From Anaerococcus vaginimassiliensis (lineage in GTDB: Bacteria; Bacillota; Clostridia; Tissierellales; Peptoniphilaceae): 64,000 nucleotides of DNA. The notes below the pieces were generated by a model. The model did no database searches. It was not told the DNA's origin and was given only the letters and a program-made list of their open reading frames with translations. Position 1 is the stretch's first letter; each line of letters opens with the position of its first letter. Location: positions 350,186 through 414,185 of the forward strand of contig NZ_LR130844.1 of NCBI RefSeq assembly GCF_900626155.1, in the 5' to 3' direction. Shown piece by piece: positions 8,269-18,014 of the stretch. Made by a program: the position numbers and the translations under genes.

Positions 8269-10200
8269 TTAAGCTCTGTTTACTTTCTTGTCTTGACTTC
8301 TAACCATTTTATATCCACCAAGTATTAATAAAAGTCCTGCTGCAAAAAAGACTAAAATTCTAATATCTCCTGTTTTTACCAGAGGTCCTTTTGGTCCACG
8401 AGTGCTAGTAGATCCACCTGGTGTTGTTGGAGTTACTGGAACATCCCCCTTGCTATTTGTAACAACTGTTGGACTTTGTGCATAGGATGAACCGGTGATT
8501 TCAATCTCTATTGGTGAACTATTTACTACATAGCCACTTGGAGCTGTAGTTTCTTTTAGGTAATAAGTTCCAAGCTCTAGGTCTTTTACTTCAAAGGCAC
8601 CATTTTTGTCAGATTCTACTATATATTTCTTGCCGTTTCTTTCGACATCTTCATATTTATCACCGACTTTTTTAGTAACTTTAAACTTAGCTCCCTTTAG
8701 TTTCTTGCTTGTATCACTGCTATCTACCTTTAGGAACTTAAAGCCACCTTTTTCAACCTTTTCGTCTGGCTTGATATTTTCAACTGTGATATAGCCTTGA
8801 ATTTTTTTATCGTTTCCTTCTTTATCCTTAGTAGTTTGATAGATTATGTGGTTTTCATCTACATTAAACTCAAATTTATCATTAGATTTTTGATAGCCTT
8901 CTGGAGCCTCAGTTTCTAGGAAGTAATATCCTTCGCCCTCAGGCATGCCACTGATAAAGATATTTCCTTCTTCGTCGCTGACAAGCTCAGTGATTTTTTC
9001 ACCTGTATTTTCGGCATTTTCGCTATCTTCGTCTTTTGTTTCGTCTGATTCTTCTGTTTCTTCTTTGTTTTCGTTAGATGACTCAGATTCTTCTTTAGTT
9101 TCGTTAGATTCTTCAGATTCTTTGGCTTTATCTTCTTCGCTATCTTCTAAGTAGGTGTAACCATAGTTAAATTTGTCAGTATCTTTTTTAAAGCTTAGCT
9201 TTTTGCCGTCTTTATTATAGACTTCAAACTTCGCACCTGCTAGAGCTTGACCTTTTTGGTCTACTTTTTTAACAAATGGAATTCTGTCATTTTCGACTAC
9301 TATTTCACTAACCTCGCCTACTTTGAAATCTTCACTTGTTTTATTTTTGTTGTTGTCATTATTATACTCACCAACTGGCTCTACTTCCTTGAAATAATAA
9401 GTTTCACCTTCAGGTAAGCCACTAACTTCGATCTTACCATCTGTATTGGTTTTAAGAACTGGAACTTGATCTTCAGTGATTTTTTCTTCACTTGCCTTGT
9501 ATTTGTAAACTCCAAGCTCTCCCTCAACAGAAACAAGTTGGTCTTCTTTTTCTTCTTCCTTAGCTTTTCTATAAAGTCTAAATCCAACCTTGTCAAGTCT
9601 AAGCTCTTTATTCTTTGAGTCGGTTTTAACTAGGCTTATATTAGTAGTAGGAACTTCCATTTCGTTTTTTGTATTTATAGAAAGGATTCCATCCTTGATA
9701 TTGTCATTAGGAAGTTTTACAACATTGGTAACTAATTTTTTAGATTTGCCACTAGCAATTTTCTCTTTCATCATATCAAGAGATTCATTGCTCTCTTTGA
9801 TAAGGTAATAAGATTCTTCGCCTTCCTTATTCTCTACTGGGATTTCTATAAGCTCTTTTTCTGAATTTTCGTCTAATTTAGATTCTTCACTTAAAACACC
9901 CTTAGAATTAAGTTCCTCATCAATTTTACTATCTTCCATTCCATCAAAATGTTTGGCAGTTTCTAACAAATCATCTTTTTTAAGTTGGTCTTTAGAAAGC
10001 TTCCACACTTTTACAGTTCTCTTGCTAGATTCCCCAGTTTTCTCCAAAACATCAATTAAAAGTCTAATTGTATATTTTTCTGTCTTTGCCTCATCGTTTT
10101 CACCTGCTGCTGCAGATAAAAATGGCATAGCCATGATTTGGAAAATCATTAGAATTGGCAGCAAGAAAGCTACTATTCTCGATCTGTGCTCCTTTTTCAT
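8269..10200 (-). CDS. SpaA-like pilin / LPXTG-type cell-wall protein
   Basis: This 643-residue surface protein has a signal peptide (residues 1-31, ending near SAAAG). Several Cna-B/SpaA-type domains follow, each ending in an E-box: YYFKEVEPVGEY, YYFLETEAPEGY and YYLKETTAPSGY. The E-box glutamate promotes intramolecular Lys-Asn isopeptide bonds. The C terminus is a sorting signal with LVKTG in place of LPXTG, then a hydrophobic helix and a short basic tail. A Ser/Glu-rich insert lies near 8980-9140. A classical YPKN pilin motif is not obvious; VVKLPND near residue 165 is a possible variant. With three class C sortases downstream it is probably a pilus subunit. GGAGGAATT precedes the ATG. Confidence 0.88.
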   Translation of the reverse strand: MKKEHRSRIVAFLLPILMIFQIMAMPFLSAAAGENDEAKTEKYTIRLLIDVLEKTGESSKRTVKVWKLSKDQLKKDDLLETAKHFDGMEDSKIDEELNSKGVLSEESKLDENSEKELIEIPVENKEGEESYYLIKESNESLDMMKEKIASGKSKKLVTNVVKLPNDNIKDGILSINTKNEMEVPTTNISLVKTDSKNKELRLDKVGFRLYRKAKEEEKEDQLVSVEGELGVYKYKASEEKITEDQVPVLKTNTDGKIEVSGLPEGETYYFKEVEPVGEYNNDNNKNKTSEDFKVGEVSEIVVENDRIPFVKKVDQKGQALAGAKFEVYNKDGKKLSFKKDTDKFNYGYTYLEDSEEDKAKESEESNETKEESESSNENKEETEESDETKDEDSENAENTGEKITELVSDEEGNIFISGMPEGEGYYFLETEAPEGYQKSNDKFEFNVDENHIIYQTTKDKEGNDKKIQGYITVENIKPDEKVEKGGFKFLKVDSSDTSKKLKGAKFKVTKKVGDKYEDVERNGKKYIVESDKNGAFEVKDLELGTYYLKETTAPSGYVVNSSPIEIEITGSSYAQSPTVVTNSKGDVPVTPTTPGGSTSTRGPKGPLVKTGDIRILVFFAAGLLLILGGYKMVRSQDKKVNRA

Positions 10201-10271
10201 AATTCCTCCTCAGAAATCCTCCTCAAAAAACGTGATATTTCCCTAATAAGCTTGGTCTTTCAAGGTTTAAA

Positions 10272-10343
10272 ATTATAAATTATTATGTAAGACTATGCAA
10301 GTCTTCGACGGCTTTTTTTATAATATATTGCGCCTTACAATAT
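10272..10343 (-). promoter_or_regulatory. Promoter and candidate operator of the pilus operon
   Basis: In the 320-base gap between pilin and uvrA, the minus strand has TTGCAT (10295-10300), a 17-base spacer and TATAAT (10272-10277), a near-consensus promoter. The -35 overlaps a small inverted repeat (AAGACT/AGTCTT, 10289-10305). Further upstream lies a second inverted repeat, ATATTG-N7-CAATAT (10325-10343), which could bind a regulator. About 70 bases of leader separate the start site from the pilin ATG. Nothing else recognisable lies in the gap except the uvrA terminator. Confidence 0.7.
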
Positions 10344-10491
10344 GTCTAATAAAAGCCTACCTTATTAATTTTATTATAACATAGTTTGCTAAATAATACC
10401 ATCAATTATTAACAATTATACTTGAATTTTCTTAATCTTTATGAAATCATTTTATTTTCCTAGTAAATGTTTCATAGATTAAATTTCTTCA

Positions 10492-10519
10492 CAAAAAAAG
10501 AGTTAAGATTTCTCTTAAC
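10492..10519 (-). terminator. Intrinsic terminator of uvrBA
   Basis: A 7-bp stem (10502-10508 with 10513-10519) with a TTTC loop is followed on the minus strand by CT and a run of seven T. It begins 2 bases after the uvrA stop codon. Confidence 0.8.
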
Positions 10520-10520
10520 C

Positions 10521-13340
10521 CTATTTTTTTAGTATTTTCTTTAGGTATTGACCTGTATATGATTTTTTGATTTTGGATATTTCTTCTGGAGTACCTGTTG
10601 CTACAAGTTCTCCTCCTCCATCTCCACCTTCTGGCCCAAGGTCAATCAAGTTATCTGAAACCTTGATTACATCTAGGTTATGTTCTATAACTACAACTGT
10701 ATTATCCTGATCTACTAGCCTGTTTAATACTTCTATTAGCTTGTGGACATCTGCCATGTGAAGACCTGTCGTTGGCTCATCTAAGATATACAAAGTTTTT
10801 CCTGTTGATACCTTGGCAAGCTCTGTTGCAAGTTTTACCCTTTGGGCTTCTCCTCCGGATAGTTCTGTGGATGGTTGACCGATTTTGATATAGCCAAGCC
10901 CTACATCATAGAGGGTTTGTAGTTTTCTAACTATAGTTGGATGGTTTTGGAAAAATTCTATTCCCTCTTCTACAGTCATATTCAAAACATCGGATATATC
11001 TTTGCCCTTGTATTTTACTTCTAGGGTTTCTCTGTTGTATCTCTTGCCGTGGCAGACTTCGCAAGGAACATAGACATCCGGTAGAAACATCATATCCACC
11101 TTGATTGTTCCATCTCCCTTACACGCTTCACATCTTCCTCCCTTGACGTTAAAGGAGAATCTTCCCTTGTCATAACCTTTCATCTTGGCTTCGTTAGTCA
11201 TGGCGAAGACATCTCTTATTCCGTCAAAGACCTTGGTATAGGTCGCTGGGTTTGATCTTGGAGTTCTACCTATTGGAGATTGGTCTATGGCTATTACCTT
11301 ATCTATTTTATCAAGCCCCTTGATCTCCTTGTGTTTGCCTGGTCTTATTTTGGTTTTGTTTATTTTTTTTGTAGCTGTTTTATATAAAATCTCATTTACT
11401 AGGGAAGATTTACCAGAGCCTGATACTCCTGTTACTGTTGTTAGAGTTCCTAGAGGGATTTTGACATTTACATTCTTGAGGTTGTTGGCAGCCGCTCCCT
11501 TTATTTCTATAAATTCCTTTCCCTTTCTTCTTTCTGTTGGGATTGGGATTTCTCTTCTGCCAGCTAGATAATCTCCAGTTATTGATTTTTTCTCAGCCAT
11601 GATATCTTTTAGGCTTCCTTCAGCAACTATCTCTCCACCATGGACTCCTGCCTTTGGACCGATATCTACTATATAGTCAGCCTCTTTCATGGTATCTTCA
11701 TCGTGTTCTACAATGATTAAGGTATTTCCAATGTCGGTTAAGTTTCTTAGGGCAGCTATTAGTTTGTCATTGTCTCTTTGGTGAAGTCCTATGGATGGCT
11801 CATCTAGGACATAGCAAACCCCAACAAGACCCGATCCTATTTGTGTAGCAAGTCTTATCCTTTGACTTTCTCCACCAGATAAGGTTCCAGCGGCTCTGTT
11901 TAAAGTTAGATAAGTTAGTCCTACATCGTTTAGGAAGGATAATCTCGCCTTTATCTCTTTTACAATTAGTTCTGCGATTTTCATCTTCATTTCAGAAAGC
12001 TCTAACTTATCGAAAAACTCTACAGATTTTTCTACTGAAAGACGAGTTAGCTCTGATATGTTCTTATCTCCTACTTTGATGGCAAGGACTTCTGGTTTTA
12101 GCCTATCGCCATGGCAGGTATCGCACTCTTCCTCAGACATATACTCCCTAAACTTTTTCTTTTGAGCATCTGAACCTGTTCTTTGGTAGCGATCGTAAAT
12201 ATTTTTGATAGCTCCCTCAAAAGGTCCCCTATATTTTTTCCTACCTGAGTAGTGACTATCAAAAACTATAGTCAAATCGTACTTGGTTCCATATAAAATA
12301 TCATCAATCATTTTCTTTGGTGCATCTTTTAGTGGCTTATCATATGGGAAATCATAATGATCGGCTATAGCTCTAATTATCTCATAATAATATGTGCCCT
12401 TGCCAGATCCAGAGTAGGGTTCTACCGCACCCTTTTCAATTGATAGATCATAGTCCGGTAAAACTAAATCCTTATCTACCTGCAAATGAAATCCTAGTCC
12501 GTTACAATCAGGACACATTCCTATTGGAGCGTTAAATGAGAACATATTTGGTGTAATTTCTGGTAGGCTAACGTGACCTTCAGGACAAGCTAGTTTTGAT
12601 GATAACAATATCGGTTCTTCGCCTATTACATCTACTAAAAGCAAACCATCAGCAAGGTTTAGGGCAGTTTCTATGGAATCAGCAAGCCTTGCCTCGATGC
12701 CTTCTTTTATAATAATCCTATCGACAATTACTGATATATCGTGTTTCTTAGTTTTCTTTAGGTCGATTTCTTCTTCCAAATCGTAACGCTCGCCATCAAT
12801 CATCACCCTAACAAATCCATCTTTTTGGATATTTTCTAAGGCTTTCTTGTGAGCACCCTTTTTTCCTCTTATAACTGGAGCAAGGATTTGAATCTTAGTT
12901 CTTTCTTCCATCTCCATAATCTTATCTACCATTTGATCTACTGTTTGAGCCTCGATTGGTTTGCCACAAACTGGACAATAGGCATCGCCAATTCTCGCAT
13001 ACAGCAGTCTATAATAGTCATAGATTTCTGTAACTGTCGCTACAGTTGATCTTGGGTTTCTGTTGGTTGTCTTTTGGTCTATTGATATTGAAGGAGAAAG
13101 TCCCTCGATAGAGTCAACATCCGGTTTGTCTAGGTTTCCTAAAAATTGTCTAGCATAAGATGAAAGACTCTCTACATATCTTCTCTGACCTTCTGCATAG
13201 ATTGTGTCAAATGCAAGGGTTGATTTACCAGAGCCAGAAAGTCCTGTAAATACAATCATCTTATCTCTAGGCAAGGTTAGGTTGACATTTTTTAGGTTGT
13301 TGGTCCTTGCCCCTTTTATTACAATGTCGTGTTCTGTCAA
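10521..13340 (-). CDS. uvrA: Excinuclease ABC subunit A (UvrA)
   Basis: At 939 residues this is a full-length UvrA, the damage-sensing ABC ATPase of nucleotide excision repair. It has two nucleotide-binding halves: Walker [13 protein letters not shown] near residue 32 with signature [12 protein letters not shown], and Walker [12 protein letters not shown] near 643 with [12 protein letters not shown]. Zinc-finger cysteines appear in [15 protein letters not shown] and CEACKGDG...CEVCHGKRY. Translation starts at a TTG inside the uvrB stop (shared TTGA, 4-base overlap), so the two are translationally coupled. uvrC is not in the window. A terminator follows immediately. Confidence 0.98.
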   Translation of the reverse strand: MTEHDIVIKGARTNNLKNVNLTLPRDKMIVFTGLSGSGKSTLAFDTIYAEGQRRYVESLSSYARQFLGNLDKPDVDSIEGLSPSISIDQKTTNRNPRSTVATVTEIYDYYRLLYARIGDAYCPVCGKPIEAQTVDQMVDKIMEMEERTKIQILAPVIRGKKGAHKKALENIQKDGFVRVMIDGERYDLEEEIDLKKTKKHDISVIVDRIIIKEGIEARLADSIETALNLADGLLLVDVIGEEPILLSSKLACPEGHVSLPEITPNMFSFNAPIGMCPDCNGLGFHLQVDKDLVLPDYDLSIEKGAVEPYSGSGKGTYYYEIIRAIADHYDFPYDKPLKDAPKKMIDDILYGTKYDLTIVFDSHYSGRKKYRGPFEGAIKNIYDRYQRTGSDAQKKKFREYMSEEECDTCHGDRLKPEVLAIKVGDKNISELTRLSVEKSVEFFDKLELSEMKMKIAELIVKEIKARLSFLNDVGLTYLTLNRAAGTLSGGESQRIRLATQIGSGLVGVCYVLDEPSIGLHQRDNDKLIAALRNLTDIGNTLIIVEHDEDTMKEADYIVDIGPKAGVHGGEIVAEGSLKDIMAEKKSITGDYLAGRREIPIPTERRKGKEFIEIKGAAANNLKNVNVKIPLGTLTTVTGVSGSGKSSLVNEILYKTATKKINKTKIRPGKHKEIKGLDKIDKVIAIDQSPIGRTPRSNPATYTKVFDGIRDVFAMTNEAKMKGYDKGRFSFNVKGGRCEACKGDGTIKVDMMFLPDVYVPCEVCHGKRYNRETLEVKYKGKDISDVLNMTVEEGIEFFQNHPTIVRKLQTLYDVGLGYIKIGQPSTELSGGEAQRVKLATELAKVSTGKTLYILDEPTTGLHMADVHKLIEVLNRLVDQDNTVVVIEHNLDVIKVSDNLIDLGPEGGDGGGELVATGTPEEISKIKKSYTGQYLKKILKK

Positions 13341-15307
13341 CTAATCACTCCTGTAAAATTCTCTTTCATATTCTTGATTTGATCACGAAGGTTGGCTGCT
13401 CTTTCAAAGTCAAGCTCTTCTGCTGCCTTATACATTTCAGCCTCCATATTAATCAAGATTGCTTCTATATCATCTTTGCTAAATTCTTCGATTTCCTCTT
13501 CTTCTTGCTTTTTGGTGATTTGGATAATCTCACCGATATTTTTCCTTATCGTTGTAGGAGTTATGCCGTTCTTTTCGTTAAAGTCTTCTTGGATTTTCCT
13601 ACGACGTTCTGTTTCATCTATGGCTTTTTTCATAGATTTTGTAATATGATCACCATACATTATTACCCTACCCTCAGAGTTTCTCGCAGCTCTACCGATA
13701 GTTTGGATAAGGGAGGTTTCAGATCTTAGGAATCCTTCCTTATCTGCATCTAGAATAGTAATTAGGGATACTTCTGGTATATCTAGTCCCTCACGAAGGA
13801 GGTTGATTCCAACTAGAACATCAAATTCTCCCAAACGAAGTTCTCTAATAATCTCACTTCTTTCGATAGTTTTGATATCTGAGTGCAGGTATTTGACCTT
13901 GATTCCATTTTCTTGAAGGAAAGTCGTAAGATCTTCTGCCATTTTCTTGGTTAGAGTTGTAACAAGAACTCTTTCCTTCTTGGCAATTGTCTTGTGGACT
14001 TCTTCTATGAGATCATCTATTTGATTTTCTGTAGGTCTAACTTCTATTAATGGATCTAATAGGCCTGTTGGTCTAATAATTTGATCGACCATTTTGCCAT
14101 TAGTTTTTTCCATCTCATATGGCCCTGGGGTTGCAGATACATAAACTGCTTGGTTTATTAGTTTTTCAAACTCATGAAACTTTAATGGTCTATTGTCAAG
14201 AGCTGATGGGAGCCTAAATCCATAGTCAACTAGGTTTTGCTTACGAGACCTATCTCCCTCATACATGCCACCAACTTGAGGAATAGAAACGTGAGATTCG
14301 TCTACCATTAAAACAAAATCTTCTGGGAAATAATCTATCAAGGTATAAGGTCTAGACCCTGCTGGTCTTTGACTTAAATGTCTAGAGTAGTTCTCTATAC
14401 CTGAACAAAAGCCAATTTCCCTAAGCATCTCTATATCATACTTAGTTCTTTGCTCAAGCCTTTGAGCCTCTAAGAGTTTATTTTCCTTATTTAACTCAGC
14501 TAATCTTTCTTCAAGTTCCTCTTCTATAGAGACAATAGCTTTCTCAGTTTTCTCGCTAGATGTAGCGTAGTGGCTGGCAGGATATATATAAGCGTGGCTA
14601 ATCCTTGCTGTCACCTTTCCGGTTAGAGAATCAAACTCAGATATCTGATCTATTTCATCTCCAAAAAACTCAAATCTAATAGCCTTTTGGTCAAAACCTG
14701 CAGGGAAAACATCTAGGATATCTCCCCTACGTCTAAAAGTTCCCCTAGTAAATTCAACATCATTTCTTACATATTGAACATCTATTAGCTTTCTCATAAC
14801 ATCTTCTGGACTAATCTCTTGGCCAGGTCTAAGAGAAACTACAAGCTTTTGGTACTCGATAGGATCTCCCAAGCCATATATACAAGAAACACTTGCCACG
14901 ATAATTACATCTCTTCTTTCAAAAAGAGCCATAGTAGCAGAATGTCTCATCTTATCTATCTCATCGTTTATAGAAGAATCCTTTGCTATGTAAGTATCAG
15001 TTGCTGCCACATAAGCTTCTGGTTGGTAATAATCATAATATGATACGAAATATTCAACCGCATTATTTGGGAAAAATTCCTTAAACTCTGTAAAAAGCTG
15101 ATATGCCAAAGTCTTGTTGTGAGCAAGAACAAGGGTTGGTCTTTGCACATTTTGGATAATATTTGCCATGGTAAAGGTCTTTCCAGAACCTGTTACTCCA
15201 CGGAGGATTTGGTGGTGGTCTCCATCTTCAATTCCTTTCGATAATTTTTCTATAGCATAAGGCTGGTCGCCTCTTGGTTTATATTCTGAATTTAATTCAA
15301 ACTTCAT
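13337..15307 (-). CDS. uvrB: Excinuclease ABC subunit B (UvrB)
   Basis: The 656-residue helicase-like subunit is loaded on damaged DNA by UvrA and recruits UvrC. It has Walker [13 protein letters not shown] near residue 39, the beta-hairpin region [11 protein letters not shown], the DEAD-like box LMVDESHVS, helicase motif VI (QTIGRAARN) and a C-terminal UVR motif ([13 protein letters not shown]) for contact with UvrC. It is the first gene of uvrB-uvrA. A TTGAAA-16-TATATT promoter lies upstream (15352-15379). I see no LexA-type operator in that spacer. The ribosome site is weak (AAAGAAG). Confidence 0.98.
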   Translation of the reverse strand: MKFELNSEYKPRGDQPYAIEKLSKGIEDGDHHQILRGVTGSGKTFTMANIIQNVQRPTLVLAHNKTLAYQLFTEFKEFFPNNAVEYFVSYYDYYQPEAYVAATDTYIAKDSSINDEIDKMRHSATMALFERRDVIIVASVSCIYGLGDPIEYQKLVVSLRPGQEISPEDVMRKLIDVQYVRNDVEFTRGTFRRRGDILDVFPAGFDQKAIRFEFFGDEIDQISEFDSLTGKVTARISHAYIYPASHYATSSEKTEKAIVSIEEELEERLAELNKENKLLEAQRLEQRTKYDIEMLREIGFCSGIENYSRHLSQRPAGSRPYTLIDYFPEDFVLMVDESHVSIPQVGGMYEGDRSRKQNLVDYGFRLPSALDNRPLKFHEFEKLINQAVYVSATPGPYEMEKTNGKMVDQIIRPTGLLDPLIEVRPTENQIDDLIEEVHKTIAKKERVLVTTLTKKMAEDLTTFLQENGIKVKYLHSDIKTIERSEIIRELRLGEFDVLVGINLLREGLDIPEVSLITILDADKEGFLRSETSLIQTIGRAARNSEGRVIMYGDHITKSMKKAIDETERRRKIQEDFNEKNGITPTTIRKNIGEIIQITKKQEEEEIEEFSKDDIEAILINMEAEMYKAAEELDFERAANLRDQIKNMKENFTGVIS

Positions 15308-15351
15308 AAAAACTTCTTTCTATATATAAAACTAGTTATTCTTGCTATATA

Positions 15352-15379
15352 AATATACTAATTTTGCCCTGAATTTCAA
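15352..15379 (-). promoter_or_regulatory. Predicted promoter of uvrBA
   Basis: On the minus strand TTGAAA (15374-15379) is followed after 16 bases by TATATT (15352-15357), about 45 bases upstream of the uvrB ATG. Confidence 0.55.
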
Positions 15380-15427
15380 TTCTTAGTATTTTACTAGAAA
15401 TTATAAGTAATAATTTATTTTTAGGTA

Positions 15428-15481
15428 TTGACAACGCTATCAAACATGTTATAATAATCATATGAACAGTTACTCATATGA
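15428..15481 (+). promoter_or_regulatory. Promoter and SmtB/ArsR-type operator of the metal-efflux operon
   Basis: A consensus promoter, TTGACA (15428-15433), 16 bases, TATAAT (15450-15455), is followed directly by an inverted repeat TCATATGA-N8-TCATATGA (15458-15481). Its core TGAACAGTTACTCA closely resembles the 12-2-12 operators of SmtB/ArsR-family metal sensors. The operator covers the predicted start site, so the regulator encoded next should repress its own operon until metal binds. Confidence 0.85.
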
Positions 15482-15491
15482 AAGGGGACGC

Positions 15492-15794
15492 ATGAGTTAT
15501 TCTTTAAATAACATTGATGAGACAACTCTGATTGACCTAGCAGATTTGTTTAAGGTCTTTTCAGATTCAACCCGTATGAAAATCATGTATAAGCTCTTTG
15601 ATGGTGAAGTAAGTGTTGGACAAATCGCAACAAGCCTTGATATGAGCCAATCAGCTATTTCTCACCAACTCAAATATCTAAAGGAGTCTAACCTTGTCAA
15701 AAGCAGGAGAAATGGTAAGAGCATGCTCTATTATTTGGCAGACGATCATGTTAAAATAATTATAAAAACGGGACTAGAACATATAGAAGAATAA
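15492..15794 (+). CDS. ArsR/SmtB-family metal-sensing repressor (zinc-type, CzrA-like)
   Basis: The 100-residue winged-helix repressor has the recognition helix MSQSAISHQLKYLKE. Its C-terminal helix carries Asp84, His86, His97 and Glu100, the spacing of the alpha-5 zinc/cobalt site of CzrA and SmtB, with Glu in place of the last His. No CxC metal site is present, which argues against a CadC- or ArsR-type sensor. I chose the ATG at 15492, preceded by AAGGGG. The upstream ATG at 15462 lies at the predicted transcription start inside the operator and has no ribosome site. It heads an operon with the HMA protein and the P-type ATPase. Confidence 0.9.
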   Translation: MSYSLNNIDETTLIDLADLFKVFSDSTRMKIMYKLFDGEVSVGQIATSLDMSQSAISHQLKYLKESNLVKSRRNGKSMLYYLADDHVKIIIKTGLEHIEE

Positions 15795-15803
15795 GGAGAT
15801 ATT

Positions 15804-16028
15804 ATGAAAAAGAAATTTAAGATAGAAGGATTACTTTGTGCTAATTGTGGAAACAAAATCGAAGAAGAAATCAAAAATTTAGCTGGCGTAAATGATGCTA
15901 ATGTGTCATTTTTGACAGAAAAAGTTAAGCTCGACCTAGCTGACGATGCAAATGTCGATGAAATCTTAGATATGTGTAACAAAATAGCTGACAAAATCGA
16001 GCCAGGTTCAAAAATCATTGCAAAGTAG
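15804..16028 (+). CDS. Free-standing heavy-metal-associated (HMA) domain protein
   Basis: The 74-residue protein has the ferredoxin-like HMA fold with the metal motif LLCANCGNKIEEEI (Cys12 and Cys15 in CxxC), corresponding to GMTCxxC of copper and zinc chaperones. An acidic C-terminal half (LDLADDANVDEIL) follows. It lies between the metal sensor and the ATPase, 6 bases before the latter. The ATPase lacks its own N-terminal HMA domain, so this looks like that domain encoded as a separate protein, either a metallochaperone or a detached regulatory domain. Confidence 0.88.
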   Translation: MKKKFKIEGLLCANCGNKIEEEIKNLAGVNDANVSFLTEKVKLDLADDANVDEILDMCNKIADKIEPGSKIIAK

Positions 16029-16034
16029 GATATT

Positions 16035-17879
16035 ATGTTTAAAAGTATGACTAAAGAGCACAAACAGACTCTGTTAAACCTCATAGTCTTGGCCCTGATG
16101 GCTCTTGTTTTAGAAGTATCATCTAGGTTTTTCTACCTAGGCAGTTTAAGAAAATGGGGATTTTTATTAATATATATATTATCTGCCAAAGAAGTTTTGA
16201 TAAATGCCTTTAAGAATCTCAAAAGAGGATCTGCCATGGATGAGAACTTCCTCATGGCAGTTGCAACTATTACGGCGTTTTTAATAGGTGAGTACCTAGA
16301 AGCTGTGGCGGTTATGCTGTTTTATTCATTCGGTGAACTTTTCGAAGATATTGCAACTCATAAGTCAAGAGAAAATATCAAATCCCTCCTAGACCTAGTA
16401 CCTGATACTGCAAACAAGGTCTTAGAGGACGGATCTGTTACAGAAATTGACCTAGATGACATAGAAATTGGCGATATTCTCCTAGTCCGTGACGGTGAAA
16501 AAATTGGAGTAGATGGAAAAGTAATCGAAGGAAATGCCAGCCTAGATACTTCATCAATTACAGGAGAATCCATGCCTGTCGAAGTAGATGTTGATGACGA
16601 AGTTATTTCTTCATCTATAGTCAAAGATGGCATAATAAAAATCGAGGCGCTCAAAGAATTTGACGATTCCGTTGCTGCAAAAATTATGGAACTAATCGAA
16701 GATTCTGCATCAAGCAAATCAGATAGCGAAAAATTTGTAACAAGATTTGCTAGGGTATATACGCCAATTGTAGTTGGACTTGCCCTAATCTTAGCTATAG
16801 TTCCTCCCCTATTTTTTGGAGGAATGTGGCAAGATTACTTGCTCCGTGCAGCGACATTTTTAGTTTTATCTTGTCCTTGTGCCTTGGTATTATCAGTTCC
16901 ATTATCCTTTATGTCAGGATTGGGGCTTTCTAGTAAAAACGGAATTTTAATCAAAGGAAGTCAATATTTCGAGATCCTTGATAAGGCAGAGGTCCTTCTA
17001 ACCGATAAGACAGGAACCCTAACAACAGGCGAGTTTAAAATAAAGAATATCGAAATCGAAGAAGGATTTGACAAAGAAGAAGTCTTAGACTACCTTTACA
17101 ATATCGAGCTAATGTCTACCCACCCAATCGCAAAAGGTATAGTAAAAGACCTAGACAGAACAGAAGATAGAGAAATCTTTGAAGAAGTTAAAAATGAAAA
17201 AGGATTGGGAGTTCGTGCTAGGACTAAAACAGGCAAAGAAGTAAAGGTAGGATCAGCCAAATACCTTGGCATTGATGAAAATAACGAAAGAGCTATATAT
17301 CTAGCTATAGATGGCAAGCTATCAGCCAGTGTATTCGTAGAAGATGAAATTAAAAGTAAGTCTAAAGAAACTATAGAAAGTCTAAAAAATGACTTCAAAG
17401 AAATAGCAATAGTATCTGGTGATAGCAATGCCGCAGTAGAAGCTACTGCAAATAAGCTTGAGCTTGACAAATCATATCCAGAAGTCATGCCTGATGAAAA
17501 ACTTCAAATCATGAAAACTTACCAAGAAAAAGGTAAGAAATGCGTATTTGTAGGTGATGGTATAAATGATGCCCCAGTTTTAAAAAATGCTGATGTCGGT
17601 ATATCAATGGGAGAAAGTGCAAGTGACCTTGCCATAGAATCATCAGACATCCTCATAACCAACGGCGAATTTAGTCAAATAGAAAGACTTATGAAAATAT
17701 CTAAACTAACAAACTCTACAGTAAGACAAAACGTGATTTTCATAATGGCGGTTAAAATTATAATCCTAATCTTAGGTTTGTTTGGTCACGCTAATATGTG
17801 GCTAGCTGTAATAGGAGATGTTGGAGTTACAATAATTGCAGTCTTGTGGGCAATGAGAATCCTTCAAAAGAAAATATAA
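16035..17879 (+). CDS. P1B-type heavy-metal-transporting ATPase (Zn/Cd/Pb exporter type)
   Basis: The 614-residue membrane pump has about eight transmembrane helices, the actuator motif TGES, the metal-binding CPC in SCPCALVLSVP (around residue 280), the phosphorylated Asp in DKTGTLTTG (around 323), the HP dipeptide in STHPIAKGI and the hinge GDGINDAPVL. The last helix carries the Asp of GDVGVTIIAVLWAMRIL, typical of Zn/Cd/Pb exporters rather than copper pumps. There is no N-terminal HMA domain; one is encoded by the preceding gene. The operon is controlled by the zinc-type ArsR repressor, and a strong terminator follows. Confidence 0.92.
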   Translation: MFKSMTKEHKQTLLNLIVLALMALVLEVSSRFFYLGSLRKWGFLLIYILSAKEVLINAFKNLKRGSAMDENFLMAVATITAFLIGEYLEAVAVMLFYSFGELFEDIATHKSRENIKSLLDLVPDTANKVLEDGSVTEIDLDDIEIGDILLVRDGEKIGVDGKVIEGNASLDTSSITGESMPVEVDVDDEVISSSIVKDGIIKIEALKEFDDSVAAKIMELIEDSASSKSDSEKFVTRFARVYTPIVVGLALILAIVPPLFFGGMWQDYLLRAATFLVLSCPCALVLSVPLSFMSGLGLSSKNGILIKGSQYFEILDKAEVLLTDKTGTLTTGEFKIKNIEIEEGFDKEEVLDYLYNIELMSTHPIAKGIVKDLDRTEDREIFEEVKNEKGLGVRARTKTGKEVKVGSAKYLGIDENNERAIYLAIDGKLSASVFVEDEIKSKSKETIESLKNDFKEIAIVSGDSNAAVEATANKLELDKSYPEVMPDEKLQIMKTYQEKGKKCVFVGDGINDAPVLKNADVGISMGESASDLAIESSDILITNGEFSQIERLMKISKLTNSTVRQNVIFIMAVKIIILILGLFGHANMWLAVIGDVGVTIIAVLWAMRILQKKI

Positions 17880-17885
17880 ATTTTT

Positions 17886-17916
17886 ACCTAAAATCTCAGG
17901 ATTTTAGGTTTTTTTG
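17886..17916 (+). terminator. Intrinsic terminator of the metal-efflux operon
   Basis: A perfect 10-bp stem (17886-17895 with 17900-17909) with a TCAG loop is followed by eight T. It starts 7 bases after the ATPase stop. Confidence 0.93.
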
Positions 17917-18014
17917 TATAATTTTTTACTTATAGGTAATTTTTGATATAATACTACATAAAGCAAGATATAATATAAAAACTTTGCAAAATTCTAGCAA
18001 GTAAGGAGAAATAA

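Noticed and set aside
9381..9596. 71-codon minus-strand frame inside the pilin gene
   Set aside because: Lysine-rich out-of-frame shadow of the pilin coding sequence, with no start signal.
15462..15491. Upstream ATG giving a 10-residue longer ArsR regulator
   Set aside because: It lies at the predicted transcription start within the operator and has no ribosome site.
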